From Loigolactobacillus coryniformis subsp. coryniformis KCTC 3167 = DSM 20001 (GTDB lineage Bacteria; Bacillota; Bacilli; Lactobacillales; Lactobacillaceae), in NCBI RefSeq assembly GCF_002706425.1, contig NZ_CP017713.1:1240001-1304000 (forward strand): a DNA stretch of 64,000 nucleotides, written 5' to 3'. Each line of letters starts with the position of its first letter. The stretch's first letter is position 1. The notes below the pieces were generated by a model. It saw only the letters and a list, made by a program, of their open reading frames with translations. It did not search any database and was not told where the DNA came from. Below are positions 56,809 through 64,000 of the stretch, piece after piece. The translations under genes and the position numbers were made by a program.

Positions 56809-57753
56809 TTGGGTATACTTGGATCAATGAAAAAGAATATCGTAATTTGCGGTAATGCGGACCGCGTTTATGCAGCAACACTTGCCTGTTTGCTGGTTGA
56901 TTTTCCATTAACGATCAATTTACTAAGTGATGATGGCTTAAGTTCAGAACGATTACAAGAATTAGTTAATGCAGCGGACTTACAGAATAATATTGATGTT
57001 CAGCTAGCAACGCCAGCAATTTTTAAAACAGCCGATTTATTACTGATCACCGATTTACAAGCGGTACCAGCTGATATCTCAGCATTAGATTACGCTACGG
57101 CGATTTTACCTGAATTTCGTAAATTGATTGCCAGCGCGATGGCTAATGGATTTACTGGTAAGATTTGTTTGCTGCAAAAATACGACGAACTGTTTACCTA
57201 TTTTGCGTGGCGCTTTTCTGGCTTACCACAGAGCGATATTGTTGGTTTTGGCACGTTCCCAGCAACGTTGCTGTTAGAACGTTTGCTACAAAAACAATTG
57301 CGGGTTGGACGGCACGATGTGCGGGCCTACGTTGTTGGTACGGCGCAACAGCCGATTGTTGTCTGGAGTCGAGCCTATGTTGGTGTGGCCCCGGTGTTGA
57401 CTTTAGTTGCCAGTGAAACAACGGATTTTGACGCTGATAAAATGATGCAATTGGAACAGCGGGTACAACAGGAAAGTGGTGTGGAGCAATTCGCTTTACA
57501 AGCAATTTGTTTACAAACTGTTTTACGGGCATTGCTATTTGAAGCAGGCTTGTTATCGACCTTTACAACGTTGCATCCATATACTGATGATCAATTAGTT
57601 GCATATAGCGCACCAATTTATCTAAGTGGTTCGGGAACGCGTCAAGTTACTGAATTGTCTTTGACTAAGGAAGAACAAGCTGAATTGGCAGCATCATTAG
57701 CAGTCACTCGTGATATGATCACACAAATCGAACAAGGAGGATTAGGTGTTTGA
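56809..57753 (+). CDS. lactate/malate dehydrogenase-fold protein lacking the catalytic residues
   Basis: 314 aa; TTG 56809 is 10 bases after GGGGG (ATG 56827 is the alternative). The central part aligns with L-LDH throughout: ADLLLITDLQ to ADLVVITAG, DELFTYFAWRFSGLPQSDIVGFGT to [23 protein letters not shown], and VRAYVVGTAQQPIVVWSRA to [20 protein letters not shown]. Yet the catalytic His (EHGD) is replaced by TAQQ, Asp168 and Arg171 (LDTAR) by PATLL, the NP of NPVD by QK, and the substrate-loop Arg is absent. The dinucleotide loop reads CGNADRV instead of GxGxVG. A regulatory or structural role is likelier than dehydrogenase activity. First gene of a three-gene operon with UPF0223 and suhB. 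Confidence 0.8.
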   Translation: MGILGSMKKNIVICGNADRVYAATLACLLVDFPLTINLLSDDGLSSERLQELVNAADLQNNIDVQLATPAIFKTADLLLITDLQAVPADISALDYATAILPEFRKLIASAMANGFTGKICLLQKYDELFTYFAWRFSGLPQSDIVGFGTFPATLLLERLLQKQLRVGRHDVRAYVVGTAQQPIVVWSRAYVGVAPVLTLVASETTDFDADKMMQLEQRVQQESGVEQFALQAICLQTVLRALLFEAGLLSTFTTLHPYTDDQLVAYSAPIYLSGSGTRQVTELSLTKEEQAELAASLAVTRDMITQIEQGGLGV

Positions 57754-58028
57754 ATAATCAAAATTATCAGTATCCAATGGATGCGGATTGGTCTAAAACC
57801 GAATTGGTGACGGTGATCACCTTTTATCAGGCAGTTGAACAAGCCTATGAACAAGGTTGCCTCGTAGCTAAATTTTTAACCGCTTATCAGGCTTTTAAGG
57901 TCGTAGTGCCAGGTAAAGCTGATGAAAAACGGTTAGATCGTGAGTTTAAACAAGCTTCCGGCTATTCGATTTATCGCGCTGTGCAGGCGGCTAAAAAAGC
58001 GACTAAAAAGCAATTTAGAATGGAATGA
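57750..58028 (+). CDS. UPF0223 family protein
   Basis: 92-aa helical protein of the YktA family. It starts at TTG 57750 and overlaps the previous stop by 4 bases (TTGA), with AAGGAGGA upstream. The YPMDADWSKTELVTVITFYQAVE motif is typical. Function unknown; in Bacilli it is commonly next to the inositol monophosphatase gene, as here. Confidence 0.92.
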   Translation: MNNQNYQYPMDADWSKTELVTVITFYQAVEQAYEQGCLVAKFLTAYQAFKVVVPGKADEKRLDREFKQASGYSIYRAVQAAKKATKKQFRME

Positions 58029-58037
58029 GGTGTGGGT

Positions 58038-58817
58038 ATGGATCTATTGGAAATTAAAGCAGTTAATACAGATGTTCAACGTTGGTTAGCTACTGCAGCA
58101 ACCAATTTACGGCAACATTTAACCGCACATTTTCAAGTACAAACTAAATCTGGACGTAATGATTTAGTCACTAACTTTGACAAAGAAACTGAACATTTTT
58201 TGGTTGATCAAATTCGGCATAGCTTCCCGAATGATCAGATCGTAAGTGAAGAGGGTTTTGGCGATCAAGTTCAGCAAATGAGTGGTCGTGTCTGGTTTGT
58301 TGATCCGATCGATGGGACATTAAATTTCGTTAAACAGCGGAATGATTTTGCGATGATGATCGGCTTATACGAAGATGGCCGCAACGTTTTAGGTTATATT
58401 CTAGACGTTATGGACAACAAGTTATTGTGGGGTGGTCCTAGTGTCGGCTTACATTTAAATGAAGAGGCAATCAGTGGCCCGGCAAATGAGCCCTTAGCTG
58501 CTGGTTTGTTTGGCGTTAACGGCCCGATGTTTGCAACGAATCGCGAGTCCGTTCGTGATATTGCGTTTGCCAGTTCTGGCGCACGCATTCTGGGTAGCGC
58601 TGGTTTAGAATTTCAACATGTGATCTTAGGCCGCCAGGTGGGATACATCTCACGTTTGATGCCATGGGACTTTGCGGCGGGAAAAATTTTAGCAGAAACT
58701 GCAGGTTTATCGGTCACAACGATTGACGGCGACCCTATAAATATGCTAAAATCGCAAACTGTATTAGTAACAACGCATCATGCGCTGCCAGAGATTCAAA
58801 GAATCCGACAGTCTTAA
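58038..58817 (+). CDS. suhB: inositol monophosphatase family protein
   Basis: 259-aa Mg- and Li-sensitive phosphatase family. ATG 58038 is 7 bases after GAGG. Metal-binding motifs VSEEG, DPIDGTLNF and MPWDFAAGKILAETAG are complete. In Firmicutes the substrate may be inositol phosphates, NADP or other small phosphates; sequence does not decide. Confidence 0.92.
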   Translation: MDLLEIKAVNTDVQRWLATAATNLRQHLTAHFQVQTKSGRNDLVTNFDKETEHFLVDQIRHSFPNDQIVSEEGFGDQVQQMSGRVWFVDPIDGTLNFVKQRNDFAMMIGLYEDGRNVLGYILDVMDNKLLWGGPSVGLHLNEEAISGPANEPLAAGLFGVNGPMFATNRESVRDIAFASSGARILGSAGLEFQHVILGRQVGYISRLMPWDFAAGKILAETAGLSVTTIDGDPINMLKSQTVLVTTHHALPEIQRIRQS

Positions 58818-58844
58818 AGGTAGTTTATGAATAAAAAACGCAGG

Positions 58845-58871
58845 ACTGTGGCAATGGTCACAGTTTTTTTA
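58845..58871 (+). terminator. terminator of the suhB operon
   Basis: ACTGTG, 8-base loop, CACAGT and seven T. Confidence 0.8.
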
Positions 58872-58923
58872 TGGCGTTGGGGCGGATGTTTTCTGAAAAA
58901 AACTGCGCATCAGCAATATTTTC

Positions 58924-58932
58924 TGGTATAAT
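58924..58932 (+). promoter_or_regulatory. promoter of typA
   Basis: TGG-TATAAT, an extended -10 with perfect hexamer; TGCGCA lies 17 bases upstream. Transcription from it would give a leader of about 475 bases containing the repeat array. Confidence 0.7.
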
Positions 58933-58967
58933 ATGCTGTTGAGTGTGAATTTCGCCTGAAATTTATG

Positions 58968-59400
58968 GTTTCGGGCTTGGTTTTAACTAAGCAAATAGCG
59001 CACAGTTAAAGAAGGCCAACCGAAATAACCGGATCTATTAGTGATTTGAGCTAATAAATCATCATTTTTGTGAAGTAGAGCCATGTTTCAACTAGGTGAA
59101 TTGAGCCGTAGTTGAATGGACATCGCCCGAAACATCAAGATTTATTAGTGGTTTGAACTAATAAATCATCATTTTTGTGAAGTAGAGCCATGTTTCAACT
59201 AGGCGAATTGAGCCGTAGTTGAATGGACATCGCCCGAAACATCAAGATTTATTAGTGGTTCGAGCTAATAAATCATCATTTTTGTGAAGTAGAGCCATGT
59301 TTCAACTAGGCGAATTGAGCCGTAGTTGAATGGACATCGCCCGAAACATCAAGATTTATTAGTGGTTCGAGCTAATAAATCATCATTTTTGTGAAGTAGA
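58968..59400 (+). repeat. tandem structured leader elements before typA (three exact 107-bp copies plus a diverged one)
   Basis: GAGCCATG starts at 59078, 59185 and 59292, a period of exactly 107 bases; the copies differ at only a few positions. Each has hairpin 1 (TTCAACTA-GGC...GCC-g-TAGTTGAA), the block ATGGACATCGCCCGAAACATC, hairpin 2 (GATTTATTAG/CTAATAAATC) and TTTTTGTGAAGTAGA. A diverged fourth copy (about 58968-59077) keeps the fold with changed arms: TTAACT/AGTTAA and GATCTATTAG/CTAATAAATC. The array ends 14 bases before typA, leaving only the AAGGA site. There is no coding potential. Confidence 0.88.
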
Positions 59401-59414
59401 AAGGATAGAGTAAA

Positions 59415-61262
59415 GTGAAGCGTAGAGAAGATATTCGCAATATTGCAATTATTGCGCACGTCGATCATGGTAAGACGACCCTAGTTAATGAAATGCTAAA
59501 ACAATCTGATACTTTAGATGAACATATCCATTTAGAGGATCGGGCCATGGATACTAACCCGATTGAAAAAGAACGTGGGATCACGATCTTATCAAAGAAT
59601 ACTGCAGTTGACTATGCAGGTAAGAAAATTAACATTTTGGATACACCAGGCCATGCGGATTTTGGTGGCGAAGTTGAACGAATCATGAAAATGGTTGATG
59701 GTGTTTTGTTAGTCGTAGATGCCTTTGAAGGAACAATGCCACAAACACGGTTTGTTTTGAAAAAAGCCTTGGAACAACATTTAACACCAATCGTCGTGAT
59801 TAATAAAATTGACCGTCCTGGTGCTCGTCCTGAAGAAGTTGTGGATGAAGTTTTGGACTTGTTCATTGAATTAGGTGCCGATGATGACCAATTAGAATTC
59901 CCAGTTGTTTACGCAAGTGCAATTAATGGGACTTCTAGCTTGGAATCAGATCCAGCAGCACAAAAACATACAATGAATCCTTTGTTTGATACAATTATTA
60001 AGACTATTCCAGCACCAATTGACAACTCAGATGAACCATTACAATTCCAAGTTGCCTTGTTGGACTACAATGAATATGTCGGTCGTATCGGTATTGGTCG
60101 TATTTTCCGTGGTAAGATCAAAGTCGGTGATCAAGTTTCCGTTTTGAAACTTGATGGCTCAGCTAAGAACTTCCGCGTAACGAAACTATTTGGTTTCTTC
60201 GGTTTGAAACGAGTTGAGATCAATGAAGCCAAAGCTGGCGATTTGATTGCTGTATCTGGGATGGAAGATATTTTCGTCGGTGAAACAGTGACACCAGTTG
60301 ATCATCAAGAAGCTTTACCAGTCTTGCGGATCGATGAACCAACTTTGCAGATGCAATTTGTTGCTAATGATTCACCATTTGCGGGTCAAGAAGGCGAATT
60401 TGTTACTGCACGCAAATTGGAAGAACGGCTAAAGACACAATTGCATACTGATGTTTCTTTGCGCGTAGAAGATACTGATTCAAGTAGTTCTTGGTTAGTT
60501 TCTGGTCGTGGCGAATTGCATTTGTCGATCTTGGTTGAACAATTGCGTCGTGAAGGCTATGAGTTACAACTCTCACGGCCCCAAGTTATTTACCGGACAG
60601 TTGATGGTGCATTAAGTGAACCATTTGAACAAGTGGTTATCGACACTCCTGAACAATATACTGGTACGATCATTGATTCATTGTCACAACGTAAAGGTGA
60701 AATGCAAAATATGGAAAGCGAAGGCAATGGCCAAACACGCTTGACTTTCATCGCACCTTCACGTGGTTTGATTGGTTATTCTTCAGAATTCCTTTCACAA
60801 ACCGCTGGTTACGGGATTATGAACCATACTTTCTCCAAATATATGCCAGTGATCAAAAACTGGGAACCAGGTCGTCGTAATGGCGCGCTGGTTTCAATTA
60901 ATGCTGGTAAGACAACCACTTATAGCCTAGAAGGTATCGAAAGCCGCGGCCAATTATTCTTGGGTGCTGCCGTTGATATTTATGAAGGCGAAATTGTTGG
61001 TCAAAGTAATCGTGAAACTGATATTTCGGTTAACGTTACTAAGGGTAAGAAACAGACTAACACGCGTGCTTCTGGTAAGGATCACTCTGCAGCTATTGCA
61101 GTCCCACGTAAGATGTCACTTGAAGAGTCAATTGAATTCTTAAACGAGGATGAATACTGTGAAGTTACACCTAAGAGCATTCGTCTACGTAAAAAGATTT
61201 TGAATACCAGCGAACGCGAACGTGTTTCGAAGCGGCGCAAAATTGCTGCTAAAAAAGCCTAA
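59415..61262 (+). CDS. typA: ribosome-associated GTPase TypA/BipA
   Basis: 615-aa translational GTPase related to EF-G, involved in 50S assembly and growth at low temperature or under stress. GTG start 59415 after AAGGA. G1 is [10 protein letters not shown]3 [15 protein letters not shown]4 [10 protein letters not shown]. The C-terminal BipA-specific domain contains [20 protein letters not shown]. It has a dedicated promoter, the repeat-filled leader and its own terminator. Confidence 0.97.
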   Translation: MKRREDIRNIAIIAHVDHGKTTLVNEMLKQSDTLDEHIHLEDRAMDTNPIEKERGITILSKNTAVDYAGKKINILDTPGHADFGGEVERIMKMVDGVLLVVDAFEGTMPQTRFVLKKALEQHLTPIVVINKIDRPGARPEEVVDEVLDLFIELGADDDQLEFPVVYASAINGTSSLESDPAAQKHTMNPLFDTIIKTIPAPIDNSDEPLQFQVALLDYNEYVGRIGIGRIFRGKIKVGDQVSVLKLDGSAKNFRVTKLFGFFGLKRVEINEAKAGDLIAVSGMEDIFVGETVTPVDHQEALPVLRIDEPTLQMQFVANDSPFAGQEGEFVTARKLEERLKTQLHTDVSLRVEDTDSSSSWLVSGRGELHLSILVEQLRREGYELQLSRPQVIYRTVDGALSEPFEQVVIDTPEQYTGTIIDSLSQRKGEMQNMESEGNGQTRLTFIAPSRGLIGYSSEFLSQTAGYGIMNHTFSKYMPVIKNWEPGRRNGALVSINAGKTTTYSLEGIESRGQLFLGAAVDIYEGEIVGQSNRETDISVNVTKGKKQTNTRASGKDHSAAIAVPRKMSLEESIEFLNEDEYCEVTPKSIRLRKKILNTSERERVSKRRKIAAKKA

Positions 61263-61273
61263 ATTTTAAAATT

Positions 61274-61307
61274 AACAAGTCAGATTATTTTCTGGCTTGT
61301 TTTTTTA
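61274..61307 (+). terminator. terminator of typA
   Basis: ACAAGTCAGA and TCTGGCTTGT arms with one G-T pair, then seven T. Confidence 0.88.
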
Positions 61308-61408
61308 TATAAATTTAAGTTAAATCGCTTTCTTTTGCCCATAAAACAATTTTTCGTTACTCACTTAATAGACTTTTCTAGAACTCAGTGCGTTTTCAAA
61401 ACTCGCTA

Positions 61409-61417
61409 TGGTATAAT
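61409..61417 (+). promoter_or_regulatory. promoter of ylaN-ftsW
   Basis: TGG-TATAAT, extended -10, about 105 bases before ylaN. -35 is weak. Confidence 0.6.
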
Positions 61418-61521
61418 ATTGTTTTATAAAGGTAAGCATAATTTTGGATAACGATCCAAAATTAGCATCAATTGACGTGATTCATTTGGCTTACGCAATT
61501 AAATTAGTAAAGGAGGTCGCG

Positions 61522-61809
61522 ATGATGACTGATGATCAACAGGCAATTACAGCAGATATGGTGTTGCAAGATGATGCAGATAAGATCGAAGAATTAGTCA
61601 ATAAACAACGCGTTTCACTTTGTTTAAGCCAATGTCCTGCTTTTGAAGAAGTGGTCGATACACAAGTCTTTGGTTACTCTAAAGAAGTCATGTTAGCTGT
61701 TCGTTTAAATTTGATTCCTGAGGAACAGGGTCATAACTTGGTACGCGACTTAGAACAGCGGCTAAACGCCATCTACGCGGATAGTTTTGATAAACAAAAA
61801 CAGAAATAG
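61522..61809 (+). CDS. ylaN: YlaN family protein (DUF1507)
   Basis: 95 aa from ATG 61522 (or 94 from the next ATG, 61525), both behind AGGAGG. A frame extension to 61444 is not needed by the family. Conserved DADKIEELVNKQR, QCPAFEEVVDTQVFGYSKE and FAVRL-like LAVRLNL motifs. Work in staphylococci and Bacillus connects YlaN with iron(II) and relief of Fur repression; whether this holds here is not known. Conserved next to ftsW. Confidence 0.93.
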   Translation: MMTDDQQAITADMVLQDDADKIEELVNKQRVSLCLSQCPAFEEVVDTQVFGYSKEVMLAVRLNLIPEEQGHNLVRDLEQRLNAIYADSFDKQKQK

Positions 61810-61811
61810 AA

Positions 61812-61826
61812 GGAGGCTGTTCCTCC
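61812..61826 (+). promoter_or_regulatory. hairpin that sequesters the ftsW ribosome binding site
   Basis: GGAGG, loop CTGTT, CCTCC lies two bases before the TTG start. The stem pairs the whole Shine-Dalgarno core with a sequence just upstream of the start codon. Confidence 0.55.
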
Positions 61827-61827
61827 A

Positions 61828-63048
61828 TTGCAACAGAAAATAGTTAGTTGGCTGCGGCGTAACTTACAATACCGTGATTACCTACCTAATCTAGATTGGT
61901 TTATTTTAGTTCCGTACTTACTTCTTTCTGGAATTGGAATCGTCATGGTTTTTAGCTCTAGTTCCGATTACGTGATCATGCGCAATGTCAGTCCGGTCAG
62001 TTATTTGATGAAGCAGGCATTCTTCGTTATTTTAGGGTTGTTCATTGTAGCTGCTTTTTACATTATTAAATTGGATGTTCTCAAAAGTATGCAAAAGATC
62101 TTGATTTGCATTGTTGTTTTGATCATTGCGTTGCTCTATTTGTTGTTTGCCGGGCATTCGGTTAATGGGGCCTCCGCGTGGATCAATGTTGGTTTCTTCA
62201 ACATTCAACCAGTAGAATTTGCCAAATTTATTCTAATTTGGTACTTAGCTTATTTTTTCAGTCATCGTGAACATGAGATCGCCCAAGCTGATCTAAAGAA
62301 TCTCGGGCGGAATTTAGTTAGACCAGGAATTATCGTTGGTTTGATCATGTTTTTAGCGATTCTACAACCGGATATTGGGGGAACGTCGATTCTAGCGGCA
62401 ATTACGTTAGTACTAGTTTTTACCAGTGGGGCACGGTTTCTCTATGGTTTCAGTTTTAGTGCAATCGGGTTTGCTTTAGTTGGCGCCGGCTTCATGTATT
62501 TACAAAAGTTACCGATCCATGCTAGCAGTGGTTACCAGTATCGGCGTTTGATGGCGTTTGTCCACCCATTCGCTTTGGCTGGTACGGATGGTAAACAATT
62601 GGTTAATTCGTATTATGCGATCAATAATGGTGGTTGGTTTGGTGTTGGTTTAGGTAATAGTATCCAAAAACGCGGTTACCTGCCAGCGCCCTATACCGAC
62701 TTTATTATATCGATCACTGCGGAAGAATTAGGCTTGATCGCCGTTATTATTATTTTAGCGTTAGTCTATTTCTTAGCTGCACGGATCATCTTAGTTGGTA
62801 TGCGTGCGCGTGATTCCTTTAGTGCTTTATTTTGCATTGGGGTTGGAGCGATGATCATGGTCCAAACAACGATCAATATTGGTGGTATTTCAGGCATTTT
62901 GCCAATTACAGGGGTTACATTTCCCTTTGTGAGCTACGGGGGCTCCTCAATACTGGTTTTGGTGATGTCAATCGGTGTTGCGTTAAATGTTAGTGCAACT
63001 GAGAAAGGCATTCAGAAACAGCGTAAACAAAAAATGAACAAAGGTTAA
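61828..63048 (+). CDS. ftsW: lipid II polymerase FtsW
   Basis: SEDS-family peptidoglycan glycosyltransferase (406 aa, ten helices) acting with PBP2B at the septum. TTG start 61828. Typical blocks: GHSVNGASAWINVGFFNIQP, the catalytic Asp in LQPDIGGTS, and PITGVTFPFVSYGGSS near the C-terminus. The ylaN-ftsW-pyc order marks it as FtsW rather than RodA. Confidence 0.94.
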   Translation: MQQKIVSWLRRNLQYRDYLPNLDWFILVPYLLLSGIGIVMVFSSSSDYVIMRNVSPVSYLMKQAFFVILGLFIVAAFYIIKLDVLKSMQKILICIVVLIIALLYLLFAGHSVNGASAWINVGFFNIQPVEFAKFILIWYLAYFFSHREHEIAQADLKNLGRNLVRPGIIVGLIMFLAILQPDIGGTSILAAITLVLVFTSGARFLYGFSFSAIGFALVGAGFMYLQKLPIHASSGYQYRRLMAFVHPFALAGTDGKQLVNSYYAINNGGWFGVGLGNSIQKRGYLPAPYTDFIISITAEELGLIAVIIILALVYFLAARIILVGMRARDSFSALFCIGVGAMIMVQTTINIGGISGILPITGVTFPFVSYGGSSILVLVMSIGVALNVSATEKGIQKQRKQKMNKG

Positions 63049-63074
63049 TTGATAATGAAAGGGTGATAGTTAGT

Positions 63075-64000
63075 ATGAAAAAAGTACTGATCGCGAACCG
63101 GGGAGAGATTGCGGTACGTATCATTCGTGCATGTGAGGAACTTGGCTTAGAAACTGTAGGTATTTATGCTAAAGAGGATGAATATTCCTTACATCGTTTC
63201 AAGGCCGATGAAGCTTATTTAGTTGGTGCCGGCAAACAGCCGATTGCGGCTTATCTGGATATTGAAGATATTATTCGGATTGCTAAAATGAGCGGTGCCG
63301 ATGCCATTCATCCTGGTTACGGTTTTTTGTCTGAAAACGCCCAATTAGCACGGCGTTGTCAAGAAGAAGGTATTACTTTTGTTGGACCAACTGCTGAATT
63401 GCTAGAAATGTTTGGTGATAAAGTCGCAGCTAAGCGTGCAGCGCATGAAGCTAACGTGCAAACCATCCCAGGTAAAGATGAGCCGGTTACTGATCTAGCC
63501 GAGATCGAAGAGTTTGCGGCGACCTATGGTTATCCGATCATGATCAAAGCAGCAATGGGCGGTGGCGGCCGTGGTATGCGGATCGTACATAGTGCTGCGG
63601 AATTAGCTGATAGTTACGCTCGTGCTAAAAGTGAAGCACTACAATCATTTGGTAGCGATGAGATTTACGTTGAACGCTTTATTAAATCAGCTAAACATAT
63701 TGAAGTACAGATCCTAGCTGATCAACATGGGAATGTGCTGCATTTATTTGAACGCGATTGTTCAGTTCAACGGCGGAACCAAAAGGTGATTGAAGTTGCT
63801 CCTTGTGTCATGTTGACTGACGAACAACGTGAACGGGTTACTAGTGCTGCAGTCCGTTTTATGGAACATGTTCACTATCAAAATGCGGCAACAATTGAGT
63901 TCTTATTTGAACCGGCCAAGGATCAATTCTATTTTATTGAAGTTAACCCGCGGGTTCAGGTTGAGCATACGATCACCGAAATGATCACTGGTGTTGATAT
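63075..64000 (+). CDS. pyc: pyruvate carboxylase, N-terminal part (runs off window)
   Basis: Biotin-dependent enzyme making oxaloacetate from pyruvate. 308 codons of the biotin carboxylase domain are visible: MKKVLIANRGEIAVRI, HPGYGFLSENA, the ATP loop KAAMGGGGRGMRIV, ERDCSVQRRNQKVIEVAPC and VNPRVQVEHTITEM. The QVEHTITEMITGVD wording and location after ftsW favour PycA over AccC. The gene is open at the window end. It would feed aspartate synthesis and thus the aspartate kinase branch. Confidence 0.9.
   Translation, partial: MKKVLIANRGEIAVRIIRACEELGLETVGIYAKEDEYSLHRFKADEAYLVGAGKQPIAAYLDIEDIIRIAKMSGADAIHPGYGFLSENAQLARRCQEEGITFVGPTAELLEMFGDKVAAKRAAHEANVQTIPGKDEPVTDLAEIEEFAATYGYPIMIKAAMGGGGRGMRIVHSAAELADSYARAKSEALQSFGSDEIYVERFIKSAKHIEVQILADQHGNVLHLFERDCSVQRRNQKVIEVAPCVMLTDEQRERVTSAAVRFMEHVHYQNAATIEFLFEPAKDQFYFIEVNPRVQVEHTITEMITGVD

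Noticed and set aside
56827-57753. Functional L-lactate dehydrogenase
   Set aside because: The fold is recognisable but all catalytic positions are substituted, so it is reported as an LDH-fold pseudoenzyme.

Overview
The window is a typical low-to-moderate GC chromosome segment from a rod-shaped Firmicute, almost certainly a member of the Lactobacillaceae. The basis is the gene order (the dcw cluster from mraZ to divIVA followed by a T-box and ileS; ylaN-ftsW-pyc; rpoY overlapping rnjA; cysteine desulfurase-DUF1831-mnmA), the T-box and TPP leaders, strong purine-rich ribosome binding sites, and frequent TTG/GTG starts. MreBCD and MinCD fit a rod. DapF points to a diaminopimelate-using cell wall or at least a lysine/DAP pathway. 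I cannot name the species from sequence alone.

Layout. 1-10.2 kb: 3' part of valS, folC, a HAD phosphatase, radC, a cold-shock gene, then shape and septum-placement genes mreBCD-minCD. 10.2-12.9 kb: a T-box leader with a duplicated terminator half controlling a polar amino-acid (probably histidine) ABC transporter. 12.9-14.5 kb: a decayed IS4-type element with 37-bp inverted ends. 14.5-18.4 kb: aspartate kinase (minus strand) divergent from a TPP-riboswitch-controlled thiT, a 37-residue membrane protein, a CorA-like transporter and a DUF3397 protein. 18.5-36.7 kb: dcw cluster with an apparent MraZ operator, followed by the Ile T-box and ileS. 36.7-50.3 kb: dapF, an MFS exporter, xpaC-telA, nudF, mtnN, the tRNA thiolation set, a phosphatase, a TPR protein and recD2. 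50.3-55.4 kb: lipid kinase and rnjA-rpoY on the minus strand, a second transposase and a decayed small gene. 55.4-64 kb: def, a lactate-dehydrogenase-fold protein without its catalytic residues, UPF0223, suhB, typA, ylaN, ftsW and the start of pyc.

The genes form a coherent growth module. The dcw genes make lipid-linked wall precursors (MraY, MurD, MurG) and the divisome (FtsL, DivIB, PBP2B, FtsA, FtsZ, SepF, FtsW). MreBCD and MinCD set cell shape and division plane. Translation genes (ValRS, IleRS, MnmA, TypA, Def, RsmH) are interleaved with them.

The most unusual signal is a family of roughly 101-109-bp leader elements. They occur as three tandem copies before mraY, three exact 107-bp copies plus a diverged fourth before typA, and one copy before the DUF1831 gene. 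Hairpin arms differ between loci but stay complementary, while an unpaired core and a terminal AGTAGA are kept. This is what a structured RNA family would look like, and I do not recognise it as a named one.
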